From: Streptomyces olindensis
Lineage (GTDB): Bacteria; Actinomycetota; Actinomycetes; Streptomycetales; Streptomycetaceae
DNA length: 64,000 nt
Reading direction: 5' to 3'
Assembly (NCBI GenBank): GCA_000696115.1
Contig: JJOH01000029.1
Location: 1 to 64,000 of the forward strand
The position numbers and the translations under genes were made by a program. Positions 7,799 through 16,736 of this stretch are shown piece after piece. Each line of letters begins with the position of its first letter. The stretch's first letter is position 1. Below the pieces are notes generated by a model that did no database searches, was not told where the DNA came from, and saw only the letters and a program-made list of their open reading frames with translations.

Positions 7799-7858
7799 AT
7801 ACAGCATCGCCCGGCCGAACGGATCCTCGTACAGGATCGCCCGGCTGAACGGACCCTC
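7799..7858. repeat. two 30-bp tandem units upstream of the DUF6412 gene
   Basis: Units 7799-7828 and 7829-7858 match at 26 of 30 positions. In the minus-strand frame leading into the DUF6412 gene they would encode EGPFSRAILY and EDPFGRAMLY. Whether this is translated or is a promoter or regulatory duplication is unclear. Confidence 0.7.
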
Positions 7859-8020
7859 GACTTCGTACACGGGTTTGAGAAAGGTTCGTCAGAACTCTCG
7901 ACAACCCACCCGCCGCACCCGATGCTTCTCGATGCCATGAGCCCGTCGCCATGAACGGGACAACACTCGCGACGCCGGGCCGGGGACCGGCGCCTGCCCC
8001 GATTCCTTTACGGAGGAGCC

Positions 8021-9496
8021 GTGATACGACGCAGATCCCTGCTGGCCGCAGCAGGGGGCACGTTCCTCGGCAGCACCCTGGCGACGGGCACCGCGCACGC
8101 GGACGCCACGATCGCCGTCAACCCCTCGACGACCTACGGCACCTGGGAGGGCTGGGGCACCTCCCTCGCCTGGTGGGCCAACGTCTTCGGCGCCCGGGAC
8201 GACTTCGCCGACCTGTTCTTCACCACCAAGTCGGTGACGTACAACGGCCGTTCCCTGCCCGGCCTCGGCCTCAACATCGCCCGCTACAACCTCGGCGCGT
8301 GCAGCTGGAACAGCGTCGGCGGCGAGACCATGGTGGAGTCGCCCAACATCCCCGGCTTCAAGCAGATCGAGGGATTCTGGCAGGACTGGAACAACGAGGA
8401 CCCCACCTCCTCGGCCTGGAAGTGGACGGCGGACGCCAACCAGCGCGCGATGCTGGTCAAGGCGGTGCAACGGGGCGCGATCACCGAGCTGTTCGCGAAC
8501 TCCCCCATGTGGTGGATGTGCAGCAACCACAACCCCTCGGGCGCGGCCGGCGGCGGCAACAACCTCCAGACCTGGAACTACCGCCAGCACGCCTCCCACC
8601 TGGCGGCGACGGCCCTGTACGCGCGCAACAACTGGGGCGTGAACTTCGCGACGGTCGACCCCTTCAACGAGCCGGCCTCCACCTGGTGGACCGCGACCGG
8701 CACGCAGGAGGGCTGCCACATGGACCCGGCGGTCCAGGCGGCGGTCCTCCCGTACATGCGCAGCGAGCTGGACAAGCGCGGCCTGACGGGCATCCGCATC
8801 GCCGCCTCGGACGAGACGAACTACGACACGGCCCGCTCGACCTGGGCGTCCTTCAACTCCTCCACCAAGTCCCTGGTCTCCCAGGTCAACGTGCACGGCT
8901 ACCAGGGCTCCGGCGGCCGCCGCGACCTCCTCTACACGGACGTGGTGACGACGTCCCGCAAGAAGCTGTGGAACTCCGAGACGGGCGACAGCGACGGCAC
9001 GGGCCTGACCATGGCGTCCAACCTCTGCTACGACTTCCGCTGGCTGCACCCCACCGCCTGGTGCTACTGGCAGGTCATGGACCCGTCGACGGGCTGGGCG
9101 ATGATCGCCTACGACGCGAACACCCTCCAGCCGACCACCGTCCAGACCAAGCACTACGTCCTGGCCCAGTTCAGCCGCCACATCCGCCCCGGCATGACGA
9201 TCCTGGACACGGGCGTCAGCTACGCGGTGGCGGCCTACGACGCCACGGCCCGCCGCCTGGTGATCGTCGCCGTGAACACGGCCACCTCCGCCCAGACCCT
9301 CACCTTCGACCTCTCCCGCTTCACGACGGTGACGGGCGGCTCCGGAGGCCTGGTCCCCCGCTGGAACACGGTGACGACGGGAGGCGGCGACCTCTACACC
9401 CCGCGCTCGGACATCCGCCTGTCCGGCAAATCGGTAAGCGTTCCCTTCGCGGCAAAATCGGTCCAAACACTCCAGATCGACAACGTCTCGCTCTAG
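8021..9496 (+). CDS. secreted GH30 family glycoside hydrolase, probably endo-beta-1,6-galactanase
   Basis: A 491-residue secreted enzyme. The start GTG follows CGGAGGAG. A twin-arginine signal (MIRRRSLLAAAGG) ends near THA|DATIAV. The TIM barrel starts YGTWEGWGTSLAWWA. The likely acid/base is Glu217 in DPFNEP and the nucleophile Glu320 in WNSETGDSDGTG. A beta-rich domain closes the protein. The pattern resembles the Streptomyces endo-beta-1,6-galactanases of GH30 that cut arabinogalactan side chains. Substrate assignment rests on recalled resemblance and could be another beta-1,6-glycan. The gene stands alone. Confidence 0.8.
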   Translation: MIRRRSLLAAAGGTFLGSTLATGTAHADATIAVNPSTTYGTWEGWGTSLAWWANVFGARDDFADLFFTTKSVTYNGRSLPGLGLNIARYNLGACSWNSVGGETMVESPNIPGFKQIEGFWQDWNNEDPTSSAWKWTADANQRAMLVKAVQRGAITELFANSPMWWMCSNHNPSGAAGGGNNLQTWNYRQHASHLAATALYARNNWGVNFATVDPFNEPASTWWTATGTQEGCHMDPAVQAAVLPYMRSELDKRGLTGIRIAASDETNYDTARSTWASFNSSTKSLVSQVNVHGYQGSGGRRDLLYTDVVTTSRKKLWNSETGDSDGTGLTMASNLCYDFRWLHPTAWCYWQVMDPSTGWAMIAYDANTLQPTTVQTKHYVLAQFSRHIRPGMTILDTGVSYAVAAYDATARRLVIVAVNTATSAQTLTFDLSRFTTVTGGSGGLVPRWNTVTTGGGDLYTPRSDIRLSGKSVSVPFAAKSVQTLQIDNVSL

Positions 9497-9645
9497 AACG
9501 TCTCGCTCCAGCCGGACTCGGCGATGAGGCGACGGTTCGGGGCGAACCGTGAAACCTGGGCGGCGAGCGTGGGAAGTCGGGAGGCCGGGTGGTCTGGCCT
9601 GCGCATCTCTCACGCTCGTCACCTCCCGGCAGTACGGTGTCCCCC

Positions 9646-10662
9646 ATGCGCCCCGACACGCCTGCCGAAAACGTCGACCACACCGCCGAGGCGGCACGCC
9701 TGGAGCGGACCGCCGGCCTGTACCCCGAGGACGCCGAGGCCCTGCTGCTGCGGGCAGCGGCCCACCTGGAACTCTCCGGCGACCGCCCCAGCGCGACGAA
9801 GCTCTACGACCGTCTCCTGTCCTCCTCCGAAGGCCTCGACAACCCGCACCTGATCCGGGCGCTCAAGGCCTCCAACCTCTGGGAGTACGGCCACGAGGCC
9901 GAGGCCCGGGCGATCATCGAGGGCGTCCGCACGTCGGCCCCCAGGGACCCGGCCCCCTGGGTGATCGTGGCCGAGTCCCTGGAGTCCCACGACGAGCTGG
10001 AAGCGGCGCACGACACCTTCACGGAGGCCGTGCGCCTCCTCCTGACGGACGTACCGCAGCCCCCGCAGCCGACCCACCCCCTCCTCTTCGGCCGCCACCG
10101 GGTCCGCCGCATGCTGGGCAAATCCCACGACGAGTGGGACGCGGTAGCGGACTCGGTCCACTCCCTCCCGATCTCCCTGGACGAACTCCACGACCCCAAG
10201 CGCGTGTGGTCCCTGGGCTCGGAGAACCCGGCGGAACTGGAAGCGGAGATCCTCCGCCTCCGCGCGGAACTGGGCGCCTACCGCGAGGCCCTCTCCCGCC
10301 CGTTCCCGGTGGCGATCCTCCACTGGCCGGCGGACGAACTGCGGGAACTCCTCGACGCGTACCCGACGCTGGCACCGGAGTACCCCTCCCACACCGAGCA
10401 CCTCGCCTCAATAGAGCACGCCCTCCGCGAACTCTCCTCCTCCGGCACCCCGAACCTCGGCATCGTCACGGGCACGGTCCCCTCCTACGAGGCCTTCGCG
10501 GCCTCGGAGGGCACGACCCCGGGCGACGCGACGCTGCTTCCCCAGTACGCCACCACCCTGGCGGCCCGGGGGCGGGCTGTGGCCTGGCCGCCACAGCAGG
10601 GGGCACCTTGCTGGTGCGGCTCGGGGCGGACTTACGGGGAGTGCCACGGCAGCACGGCCTGA
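9646..10662 (+). CDS. TPR protein with C-terminal SEC-C zinc motif
   Basis: A 338-residue soluble protein. The first half consists of helical repeats (PEDAEALLLRAAAHLELSGD and similar), consistent with tetratricopeptides. The last residues, PCWCGSGRTYGECHG, form a SEC-C zinc-binding motif as found at the end of SecA. Such motifs bind zinc and dock onto partner proteins. No enzymatic domain is visible. ATG 9646 gives a product without the odd proline-rich extension that a start at 9589 would add. It is the last core gene before the lower-GC island. Confidence 0.75.
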   Translation: MRPDTPAENVDHTAEAARLERTAGLYPEDAEALLLRAAAHLELSGDRPSATKLYDRLLSSSEGLDNPHLIRALKASNLWEYGHEAEARAIIEGVRTSAPRDPAPWVIVAESLESHDELEAAHDTFTEAVRLLLTDVPQPPQPTHPLLFGRHRVRRMLGKSHDEWDAVADSVHSLPISLDELHDPKRVWSLGSENPAELEAEILRLRAELGAYREALSRPFPVAILHWPADELRELLDAYPTLAPEYPSHTEHLASIEHALRELSSSGTPNLGIVTGTVPSYEAFAASEGTTPGDATLLPQYATTLAARGRAVAWPPQQGAPCWCGSGRTYGECHGSTA

Positions 10663-11252
10663 GCCCGCCGGACAACAGGGGCGCAACGACCACCGGCAGC
10701 CCGCCGCTGAGGCGCCCCGGCGTGCCCGGAGACGCTGACGCGTCCGTCAGGCCGGGCAACCGAACAACTCACCGCTGCGCCATGCCCCTGGGCCCCCACT
10801 TCCCCGGGCCGCCCGCTCGCTTCTCTCCGGTGCCGGAGCGGCCCGGGTCAAGGGTGGCCCGAAGGGCCATCGGCGCCAGCCGACGCGGAACGCAGCGCAG
10901 CGGAGTGAAGCGCCCTTGAGGCGGGCCGCGGAGGCACGACACTGGCCAGGAAGCGGGCGGCCTGACTTCCACCATGCCGACGGTTGCCATTGGGCCCGCT
11001 GGACTGCGAAGTACCGTCCTGCAAGCGCAATCTGCAGGGAATGCCGCGTGCGCCGCCATGGGCCCCTTGTCGCACGACACCAAAAAGAGGGTGCTCACCC
11101 TGGATTACGATCACCTTGCCGCACTCGCGAGCACTTCGAACATCCGCATGACTCAAGATCATAAAATGTACGATCGAGCCTGCTGTAATCGCTGAGCCCT
11201 GTGTGTAAGGTCACCCGCACCAGTCCAACAACTCACAGAACAGGAACGGATC
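10663..11252 (+). other. 590-base non-coding transition into the defence island
   Basis: No convincing gene was found here. Base composition drops from typical Streptomyces GC to the lower GC of the island across this stretch, and short reading frames on both strands lack ribosome-binding sites. The last 100 bases, AT-rich around ATAAAATGTACGAT at 11161, probably hold the promoter of the restriction gene. No integrase, direct repeat or tRNA end could be identified at this boundary. Confidence 0.5.
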
Positions 11253-12224
11253 GTGCTACCCCTGGATGACATCTCAGCCGCGATCAACATCAGCACCCAG
11301 GCAGCTCTCCAGGGCGACCCCGAACTTGCCGCCGTCCGCGACCGCATCCACCAGCTCGACCCCACGGGCATGCGCTTCGCGACCGTACTACGGGACACCA
11401 TTGACCAACTGCTCAACGGTGAAGTGACCGGCCGATACGACTGGAAGACTCTTTTCAAGACCGAGAAGACCCACGCCGGCACGCTCGTCGAGATTAATTT
11501 GCAGCGTGAATTCGAGTTTGACGACGGCATTGATATGGACTATCGAATAGCCGGTATCGACGTAGACTGCAAGTACTCACAGCAGTTCGGCGGGTGGATG
11601 ATTCCCCCAGAGGCCCTTGGGCACCTTTGCCTGCTCGTCTGGGCAGATGACTCGAAGAGCCTTTGGAGCGCCGGGCTCCTGCGCATCCGGAGGGAGTGGC
11701 TTAATGGCGGCAACAATCGAGACCTGAAACTAACCATTAAAGCCGAACATCGGAACAAGATTATTTGGCTGTGGCACAATGCGGAACTTCCTGAGAATGT
11801 CCTGCTCCACATGAGCTCAAGAGACCGAGAGCTGGTTTTCTCGCATAAGTCCGGCCAAGCTCGACTCAACGAGCTCTTCCGCCTGGTCCAGGCTCGCCGC
11901 ATTGGACGCAATGTCGTTCGTACTGTTGCCCAGCAGAAGGACTACATGAAACGAGTCAGGGGCAATGGTGGCGCCCGGTCGGCGCTGCAAAAAGAGGGCA
12001 TCCTGATCATGGGAGACTATGCCAGCCACCAGGCTATTGCAGCCAAGCTGAGTGTTCCCGTCCCACGGGAAGGGGAATTTGTTAGCGTGCGGGTCGTTAA
12101 GGCGCATCCTGGTGACGAGTCACACCCTCGAGTTGAACTCGATGGGACCTGGTGGAAACCTGCAACACCCGATGACCCATATGAGCCGGGTCCGCTCCTT
12201 CCCAAACACACGTCCCTGCACTAG
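11253..12224 (+). CDS. NaeI-like type IIE restriction endonuclease
   Basis: A 323-residue protein that I recognise as a close relative of R.NaeI (about 317 residues; cuts GCCGGC and needs a second site as effector). The Endo domain has EKTHAGTLVEINLQREF and DVDCKYS. Glu80, Asp96, Asp105 and Lys107 sit exactly ten residues after the known NaeI catalytic residues Glu70, Asp86, Asp95 and Lys97. Leu53 matches NaeI Leu43, the residue whose change to Lys is known to give topoisomerase activity. The C-terminal Topo/CAP-like part includes GRNVVRTVAQQKDYMKRV and GNGGARSALQKEGILIMG. GTG start. GC is lower than its surroundings, consistent with transfer. The recognition site is inferred. Confidence 0.9.
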   Translation: MLPLDDISAAINISTQAALQGDPELAAVRDRIHQLDPTGMRFATVLRDTIDQLLNGEVTGRYDWKTLFKTEKTHAGTLVEINLQREFEFDDGIDMDYRIAGIDVDCKYSQQFGGWMIPPEALGHLCLLVWADDSKSLWSAGLLRIRREWLNGGNNRDLKLTIKAEHRNKIIWLWHNAELPENVLLHMSSRDRELVFSHKSGQARLNELFRLVQARRIGRNVVRTVAQQKDYMKRVRGNGGARSALQKEGILIMGDYASHQAIAAKLSVPVPREGEFVSVRVVKAHPGDESHPRVELDGTWWKPATPDDPYEPGPLLPKHTSLH

Positions 12225-12265
12225 AGCGACGTACAATCAGATGTGTTTCCTGAAGGAGTCGAGCA

Positions 12266-13660
12266 ATGCAAGGCCCTGAGGGCGATCTGCCCTTGATCAG
12301 GCAGTACAGGGACTGGCTGCAAGGAAATCCACCCGAAGACAGCCCGGATCGACCTGATTTCTTCATGCATGGGACGGTCGTGCTTGATACAAACGTCCTG
12401 CTCAGCCTTTACGAGTACACACCTGCCGCCCGTGAGCAGGTCCTCAATGCGCTGAAGAGCGTACAGAAGCGACTTTGGCTCCCCCACCAGGTCGGCCTGG
12501 AGTTCGTCCGAGGCCGCCATCGCGTTATCGCCGAAAGAGCAAAAGCACTCAAGGACGCCCCCGCACTCCTCAACCGCAAGCTTGGGGAGGCAAACAAGGC
12601 AATCATAGGAGCAAGGGAACTCGTCCAGGAACTCTTGGTCAAGTATGCACGAGACACCGAGACGAGCGATTTTCTGGCGGCAAAGATTTCGAGTCAAGCA
12701 GTCGATACCCTGCTGAGCGACTGGAAGAAGGAACTGATAGCCCTGGTGAAGGGACTCAAGGATCATGACCTTGCGTCCGCTTCGGTAAACGCACATGACC
12801 CCGTGCTTCCGCAAGTCGCCGAACTCTTCGGCTCTAACGTTGCGGAACCGCCTGACCCCTCAGATATTCGGCGTCTTGTGGATGAGGCATCATCCTATCG
12901 GTTCCCAAATCAGATCCCACCGGGATTTTCAGACGCCGGCAAGGGAACCCCGCTATCCGCTGCGGGTGACTTTCTCCTATGGGAAGAGGTCGTCAACTTC
13001 ATCGCTTCCTCACCAGAACGCAATCGACTGCTCTTTGTTTCTCGCGACACCAAGGAAGACTGGTACGAGCCCGAAGAATTGGGCCGAGGCCGTCGGCCAT
13101 GGCCGTCGTTGGCAAGTGAGCTGAGAATGCGTGCAGGGGCGGAATTGCGAATAGAGACACCAGGGCAGTTCTATCGCGGCGTGAATCGTTTCCTGCACGC
13201 AGACATTGCCGATGAGACGTATGAAGAGATCGACCGAGCCTCCGAGGCCAAGGAGATCATTGTGACTGAACAGGAGGCCGACCTCACAGAGCCGCCGCCC
13301 GAGTTGGCACTTTCCGCACAACGGGCCGCTGGCTTGCACCATGCCTCACTGCCCCGCGAAACTCCGAGCCTGCTCCGCGTCCTAAACTGGTGGTTGATCG
13401 GAGTAACTGCACAACTAGGGCGCCGCACCCCGCTCGATGACGAACCTCAAGTTTCAGTAGCTGCTGCCACACGATCGTCAGTAGCTCCGGATCCAGAATG
13501 GCTTCCGGGTAACTGCCTCCGGCTCGGGGAATGGCCCTATCAGAGCTCTTCTTGGATCGCCCCGTGGTTCGCTCAGGTCGTGAACAATATGCCCCCGAAT
13601 GATAGACGAGTCGTTCAACGGCTTGCTGCACAGCAACTGGACCTGAGGGTATCGGACTAG
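12266..13660 (+). CDS. PIN-like domain protein (DUF4935 type), likely nuclease
   Basis: A 464-residue protein. The N-terminal two-thirds fits the PIN-like DUF4935 family: VVLDTNVLLSLYEYT with Asp41, LEFVRGRHR with Glu79, then GDFLLWEEVVNF and LLFVSRDTKEDW supply the other acidic residues of a metal-dependent RNase-type site. The middle is helical. The C-terminal 130 residues (LLRVLNWWLIGVTAQLG onward) match nothing I know. AAGGAG precedes the ATG. It sits 41 bases after the NaeI-like gene and before Vsr, so it is probably part of the defence unit, perhaps a tRNA- or RNA-cutting effector. That role is inference. Confidence 0.75.
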   Translation: MQGPEGDLPLIRQYRDWLQGNPPEDSPDRPDFFMHGTVVLDTNVLLSLYEYTPAAREQVLNALKSVQKRLWLPHQVGLEFVRGRHRVIAERAKALKDAPALLNRKLGEANKAIIGARELVQELLVKYARDTETSDFLAAKISSQAVDTLLSDWKKELIALVKGLKDHDLASASVNAHDPVLPQVAELFGSNVAEPPDPSDIRRLVDEASSYRFPNQIPPGFSDAGKGTPLSAAGDFLLWEEVVNFIASSPERNRLLFVSRDTKEDWYEPEELGRGRRPWPSLASELRMRAGAELRIETPGQFYRGVNRFLHADIADETYEEIDRASEAKEIIVTEQEADLTEPPPELALSAQRAAGLHHASLPRETPSLLRVLNWWLIGVTAQLGRRTPLDDEPQVSVAAATRSSVAPDPEWLPGNCLRLGEWPYQSSSWIAPWFAQVVNNMPPNDRRVVQRLAAQQLDLRVSD

Positions 13661-13703
13661 ACTTGCTTCGAGACATCGTCCGGCCGCTAGAAGGAAGACA
13701 ATA

Positions 13704-14300
13704 ATGCCTGCCCAGGATTCACCTGAGAACGAATGGACAAATCTTAAATCCGATGCCGAACACGCCCTTCACGCGTTGCTTTCCCAGATTAGCAGGCAGG
13801 CGGAACCACAGCAGCTATTCGAAGCTTACACTTACGCCAAGCGTGTAACTGCCGATGCTTTCAAAGCGCGGATGCTGATGCACCTCCCGGACGAGAACGT
13901 GAAGTTCCGGGAGCTTTATGCCCAGGTCCAAGCAGAGCTGGATAGGCGATACGGCCAGTTCTTCCCTGAAGGCTTCCTCAAAGCTCCCTACGGAGATCAG
14001 CTTCATGAGCGCCTCTTCTCACTGCTAGAGGAGAATTTGGCGCAGCCGATAGAGGCAGCGAAACTGCGCATCGTCACCGCGGACGGAGTTCACACAGAAC
14101 GCCGCACGCGGGAGCTCCGCGAGCTGGGGATGGATGTGGATTGGTACGAAGAGGATGGGATTGACTTCTACGTACTACGGTCCTTCAGCCTGAACTTCGA
14201 GGTCCTTCCCTCGCTGGTTAGGACCATCGTCAGGAGAAAGAAGAAATCGAAGACTGAGCAGGAACAACTCCTTCGAGAAGCAGGCATCCCGAAGAAATGA
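13704..14300 (+). CDS. unknown protein with winged-helix-like segment in R-M island
   Basis: A 198-residue protein, rich in Glu and Lys for this genome. The segment IVTADGVHTERRTRELRELG (residues about 122-141) and the following MDVDWYEEDGIDFYVL resemble the winged helix found beside HNH and restriction nuclease domains, where it reads DNA. No nuclease residues are visible. It starts 43 bases after the PIN-like gene, and its stop overlaps the ATG of vsr (ATGA), so it is co-translated with the repair enzyme. It could be an accessory DNA-binding or control protein. I do not recognise a family. Confidence 0.6.
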   Translation: MPAQDSPENEWTNLKSDAEHALHALLSQISRQAEPQQLFEAYTYAKRVTADAFKARMLMHLPDENVKFRELYAQVQAELDRRYGQFFPEGFLKAPYGDQLHERLFSLLEENLAQPIEAAKLRIVTADGVHTERRTRELRELGMDVDWYEEDGIDFYVLRSFSLNFEVLPSLVRTIVRRKKKSKTEQEQLLREAGIPKK

Positions 14301-14752
14301 CTGACGAGAGCAGCTGGCAACCACCGCAAGGCTCATGGGCGTCATCAGCAGCCCGGCGTCGGAACATGCAAGCAATCCGCAGTCGGGATACCAAACCCGA
14401 GCGATTGGTGAGGAGCCTGCTCCACGCGCAGGGGCTGCGTTATCGAGTGGCGGCTAAGCCGTTGCCTGGCCTCCGCAGAACGGCGGACATTGTCTTTCGG
14501 CCGGCGAAACTGGCCGTGTTCATTGACGGCTGCTACTGGCACGGCTGCCCTGAACACTACGTGCCGCCAAGGACCAACTCTGGCTACTGGTCAGACAAAG
14601 TGGCCCGGAACATGGCTCGTGACCGTGACACCGATGAACAACTCAAGGAAGCTGGCTGGACCGTGCTCCGATTCTGGGAACACGATCCAGCCGAAGAGTG
14701 CGCCATCAAGATCGCGGCAACAGTGAGTCGCCTCAGAGAGCGCAGCCGGTAA
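14297..14752 (+). CDS. vsr: very short patch repair endonuclease
   Basis: A 151-residue Vsr endonuclease. Family features are NMQAIRSRDTKPERLVRSLL at the start, the metal site RRTADIVFRPAKLAVFIDGC with Asp64, then WHGCPEHYVPP and VLRFWEHD. Vsr nicks beside T:G mismatches that arise when 5-methylcytosine deaminates. It is coupled by four bases to the preceding gene and converges on the cytosine-5 methyltransferase, the DNA change it would repair. Length matches the family. Confidence 0.93.
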   Translation: MTDESSWQPPQGSWASSAARRRNMQAIRSRDTKPERLVRSLLHAQGLRYRVAAKPLPGLRRTADIVFRPAKLAVFIDGCYWHGCPEHYVPPRTNSGYWSDKVARNMARDRDTDEQLKEAGWTVLRFWEHDPAEECAIKIAATVSRLRERSR

Positions 14753-14763
14753 GTCTTCTGCGC

Positions 14764-15822
14764 TCACCTTTCATTGCCTGCCCTATTAGCGGCCTCAAAT
14801 GCTGCATAGATCTGCTCCCCCACAGCTTGCGCTACCGGCGGCGGGAAAGCATTTCCAACCTGTCGATAAGCGGCAGTCTTGCGCCCTGAAAATTTCCAGT
14901 CCTCATCAAATCCCTGGATGAGGGCCGCCTGACTTACTGTGAGCTTCGGGCCTGCAGAAGCGAAGAGATCACGTTCTGCGTCCTTCATGTCATCGGGCTC
15001 GTTAGCGACTCCAAGCCCGCAGACACCGAGATCGGCCCACGCGCGCTTAGCTCGCGTCGGCCCCAAGTCGGCACCGCCATGTTTTTTCGAACCACCGACG
15101 ACGGTAGGAGCGACACCCTCTAGCGCCTTCTCGTACCACCTCTTGAAGGCCCTTTCGGCGCGAGGGTCGTCGGCCACAGCGTCATACCGCGCCCGCATTG
15201 AGTCATGCAATGCCTCACCTACGCTGACCTGCTTGGTTTCCGCCGGCTTCTTATGCTCAAAATGTTGAGCATATTCCGGCTTCATGGCAACCAGAATGGC
15301 ACGAGGACGTAGCTGCGGCACGCCGTAATTCTTGGCCTCCAAGATGTCCCAGTAGCACACCTCGTACTCCATCGACTCCAGGTGCTTGATGATCTCTTCT
15401 CGGTACTCTGCAAACTTCGGGTCCAGGAGGCCGCGCACGTTCTCGATCATCACGGCCTTGGGGTCGAGGTCATGCACGAGTGCAAGCATCGTCGGGAAGA
15501 GGTCCCGTTCGTCGTCCCGCCCAAGTTGCTTGCCAGCCGCAGAGAACGGGGGGCAGGGGACTCCGCCGGCCAGGAGATCGAGTGTGCCAGGCTCCAGTCC
15601 AAGCACAGTGGGGTCGAAGTCTCTGAGGTCAGCCTCGATGACCTTGCAGCCGCTCCACTCAGGCTTCTCCCTGATGTTGTCCCTCAGGGTCTGGCATGCG
15701 TCCTTGTCGATCTCGATAAGGGCCGCGTGCTTGAAGCCAGCATTGTGGAGACCCAATGCCTGGCCACCGGCTCCGGCACAGATCTCCACCGAGGTGTACT
15801 TGAGTGCGTTCACGCGGGTCAT
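14764..15822 (-). CDS. DNA (cytosine-5-)-methyltransferase, partner of NaeI-like enzyme
   Basis: A 352-residue C5 methyltransferase. Motif I is VEICAGAGGQALGLHNAG (AdoMet binding), motif IV GGVPCPPFSAAG with catalytic Cys90, motif VI MIENVRG with Glu127. Motifs VIII to X follow: the QLRPRAILVA segment, then YRQVGNAFPPPVAQAV. The target recognition region lies near residues 210-290. It probably protects the site cut by the NaeI-like enzyme (GCCGGC expected) by 5-methylcytosine. AAGGAGGGGG precedes the ATG. It is transcribed toward vsr and separated from the restriction gene by two unrelated genes. Confidence 0.92.
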   Translation of the reverse strand: MTRVNALKYTSVEICAGAGGQALGLHNAGFKHAALIEIDKDACQTLRDNIREKPEWSGCKVIEADLRDFDPTVLGLEPGTLDLLAGGVPCPPFSAAGKQLGRDDERDLFPTMLALVHDLDPKAVMIENVRGLLDPKFAEYREEIIKHLESMEYEVCYWDILEAKNYGVPQLRPRAILVAMKPEYAQHFEHKKPAETKQVSVGEALHDSMRARYDAVADDPRAERAFKRWYEKALEGVAPTVVGGSKKHGGADLGPTRAKRAWADLGVCGLGVANEPDDMKDAERDLFASAGPKLTVSQAALIQGFDEDWKFSGRKTAAYRQVGNAFPPPVAQAVGEQIYAAFEAANRAGNER

Positions 15823-15983
15823 GCCCCCTCCTTACGATCGTGCAGCGGCAGACGCATCTTGCGATCCACCATCACTGAGGGTGACAGACCCCACTGACAA
15901 CGAGACCTCACCAAGTTTGCAGCATGCCCCACGGTTCGCTGCACGCACCCTCCGTCGCGCCGAACACTCATACGATATTGCCC

Positions 15984-16721
15984 ATGCGGATTCCTACCTG
16001 GACTGAGGACGAGCTCGTGCTTGCTGGAGCGCTCGTCGTAAGGAACGGCTGGCGCGAGCTGAGGACTGGGGACAGGGACGTGCACGAGCTGTCGGAGCTG
16101 CTTCGTTCGCTTCCGATCCACGAGCCGGAGGCACGGACGCTGCCTGGCTTCCGGTCTCCGAACAGCGTCAGCCGGAAAATCACTGACTTCGTGACGAACC
16201 ATCCGCTCTACTCCGGCAAGCCCACCCGTTGCGGCAGGCCCACGCTGCTCATGATCGAAGCCCTTACCGAACGCGAAGCTGAGATGCTCGAGGCTGCGCA
16301 GGCCATCGAAGAAGGCATCGCGTCCGGTGAACTGCACCGCCTCGCGAAGCAGCCCGACGAAGTGGACGAGAGCGGCTCCACTGCCATCGAGGGGCGACTC
16401 CTCGTCCGCCGCGCACTCGCTCGCGAACGTGACCCGAAGCTCCGAGCGTTGAAGATCAAGCAAGCGCAGCAGGACAGAGGAACCCTCCAGTGCGAGGTCT
16501 GCGACTTCGACTTCGCCCGCACTTATGGGGATCTGGGCGACGGCTACATCGAAGTGCATCACGTCACTCCCCTCCACGCATCGGGCGCCAGGAAGACCAA
16601 GCTTGCCGACCTTGCCTGTCTGTGTGCCAACTGCCACCGCATGTGCCACAGGAGCCGTCCTGGAGAATCCTGGCGTACACCGGCCGCCCTCAGGGAGCAG
16701 ATGGGTAAGTCTGCTCGGTAG
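15984..16721 (+). CDS. HNH endonuclease with restriction-type C-terminus
   Basis: A 245-residue protein. The C-terminal 80 residues form an HNH nuclease: CEVCDFDFARTYG, YIEVHHVTPLHASG, then LACLCANCHRMCHR. The Cys pairs bind zinc, and the HH pair plus Asn/His form the ββα-metal site. The N-terminal part (VLAGALVVRNGWRELRTGD, LRSLPIHEPEARTLPGFRS) matches the leader commonly seen in these predicted restriction nucleases. It is divergent from the methyltransferase. ATG 15984 lacks a clear ribosome site but follows TACGAT by about seven bases, so the mRNA may be leaderless. Probably a second restriction nuclease of the island. Confidence 0.82.
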   Translation: MRIPTWTEDELVLAGALVVRNGWRELRTGDRDVHELSELLRSLPIHEPEARTLPGFRSPNSVSRKITDFVTNHPLYSGKPTRCGRPTLLMIEALTEREAEMLEAAQAIEEGIASGELHRLAKQPDEVDESGSTAIEGRLLVRRALARERDPKLRALKIKQAQQDRGTLQCEVCDFDFARTYGDLGDGYIEVHHVTPLHASGARKTKLADLACLCANCHRMCHRSRPGESWRTPAALREQMGKSAR

Positions 16722-16736
16722 TCCGGTAGCCGCCCA

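Noticed and set aside
7889..9697. 602-codon minus-strand frame opposite the GH30 gene
   Set aside because: Arg/Val/Gly-rich without domains; the GH30 enzyme with signal and catalytic residues is on the plus strand.
10916..11195. Small plus-strand frames before the restriction gene
   Set aside because: No ribosome site, atypical composition, and they overlap each other.
15819..16649. 276-codon minus-strand frame across the HNH gene
   Set aside because: It overlaps a clear HNH protein and shows no family features.
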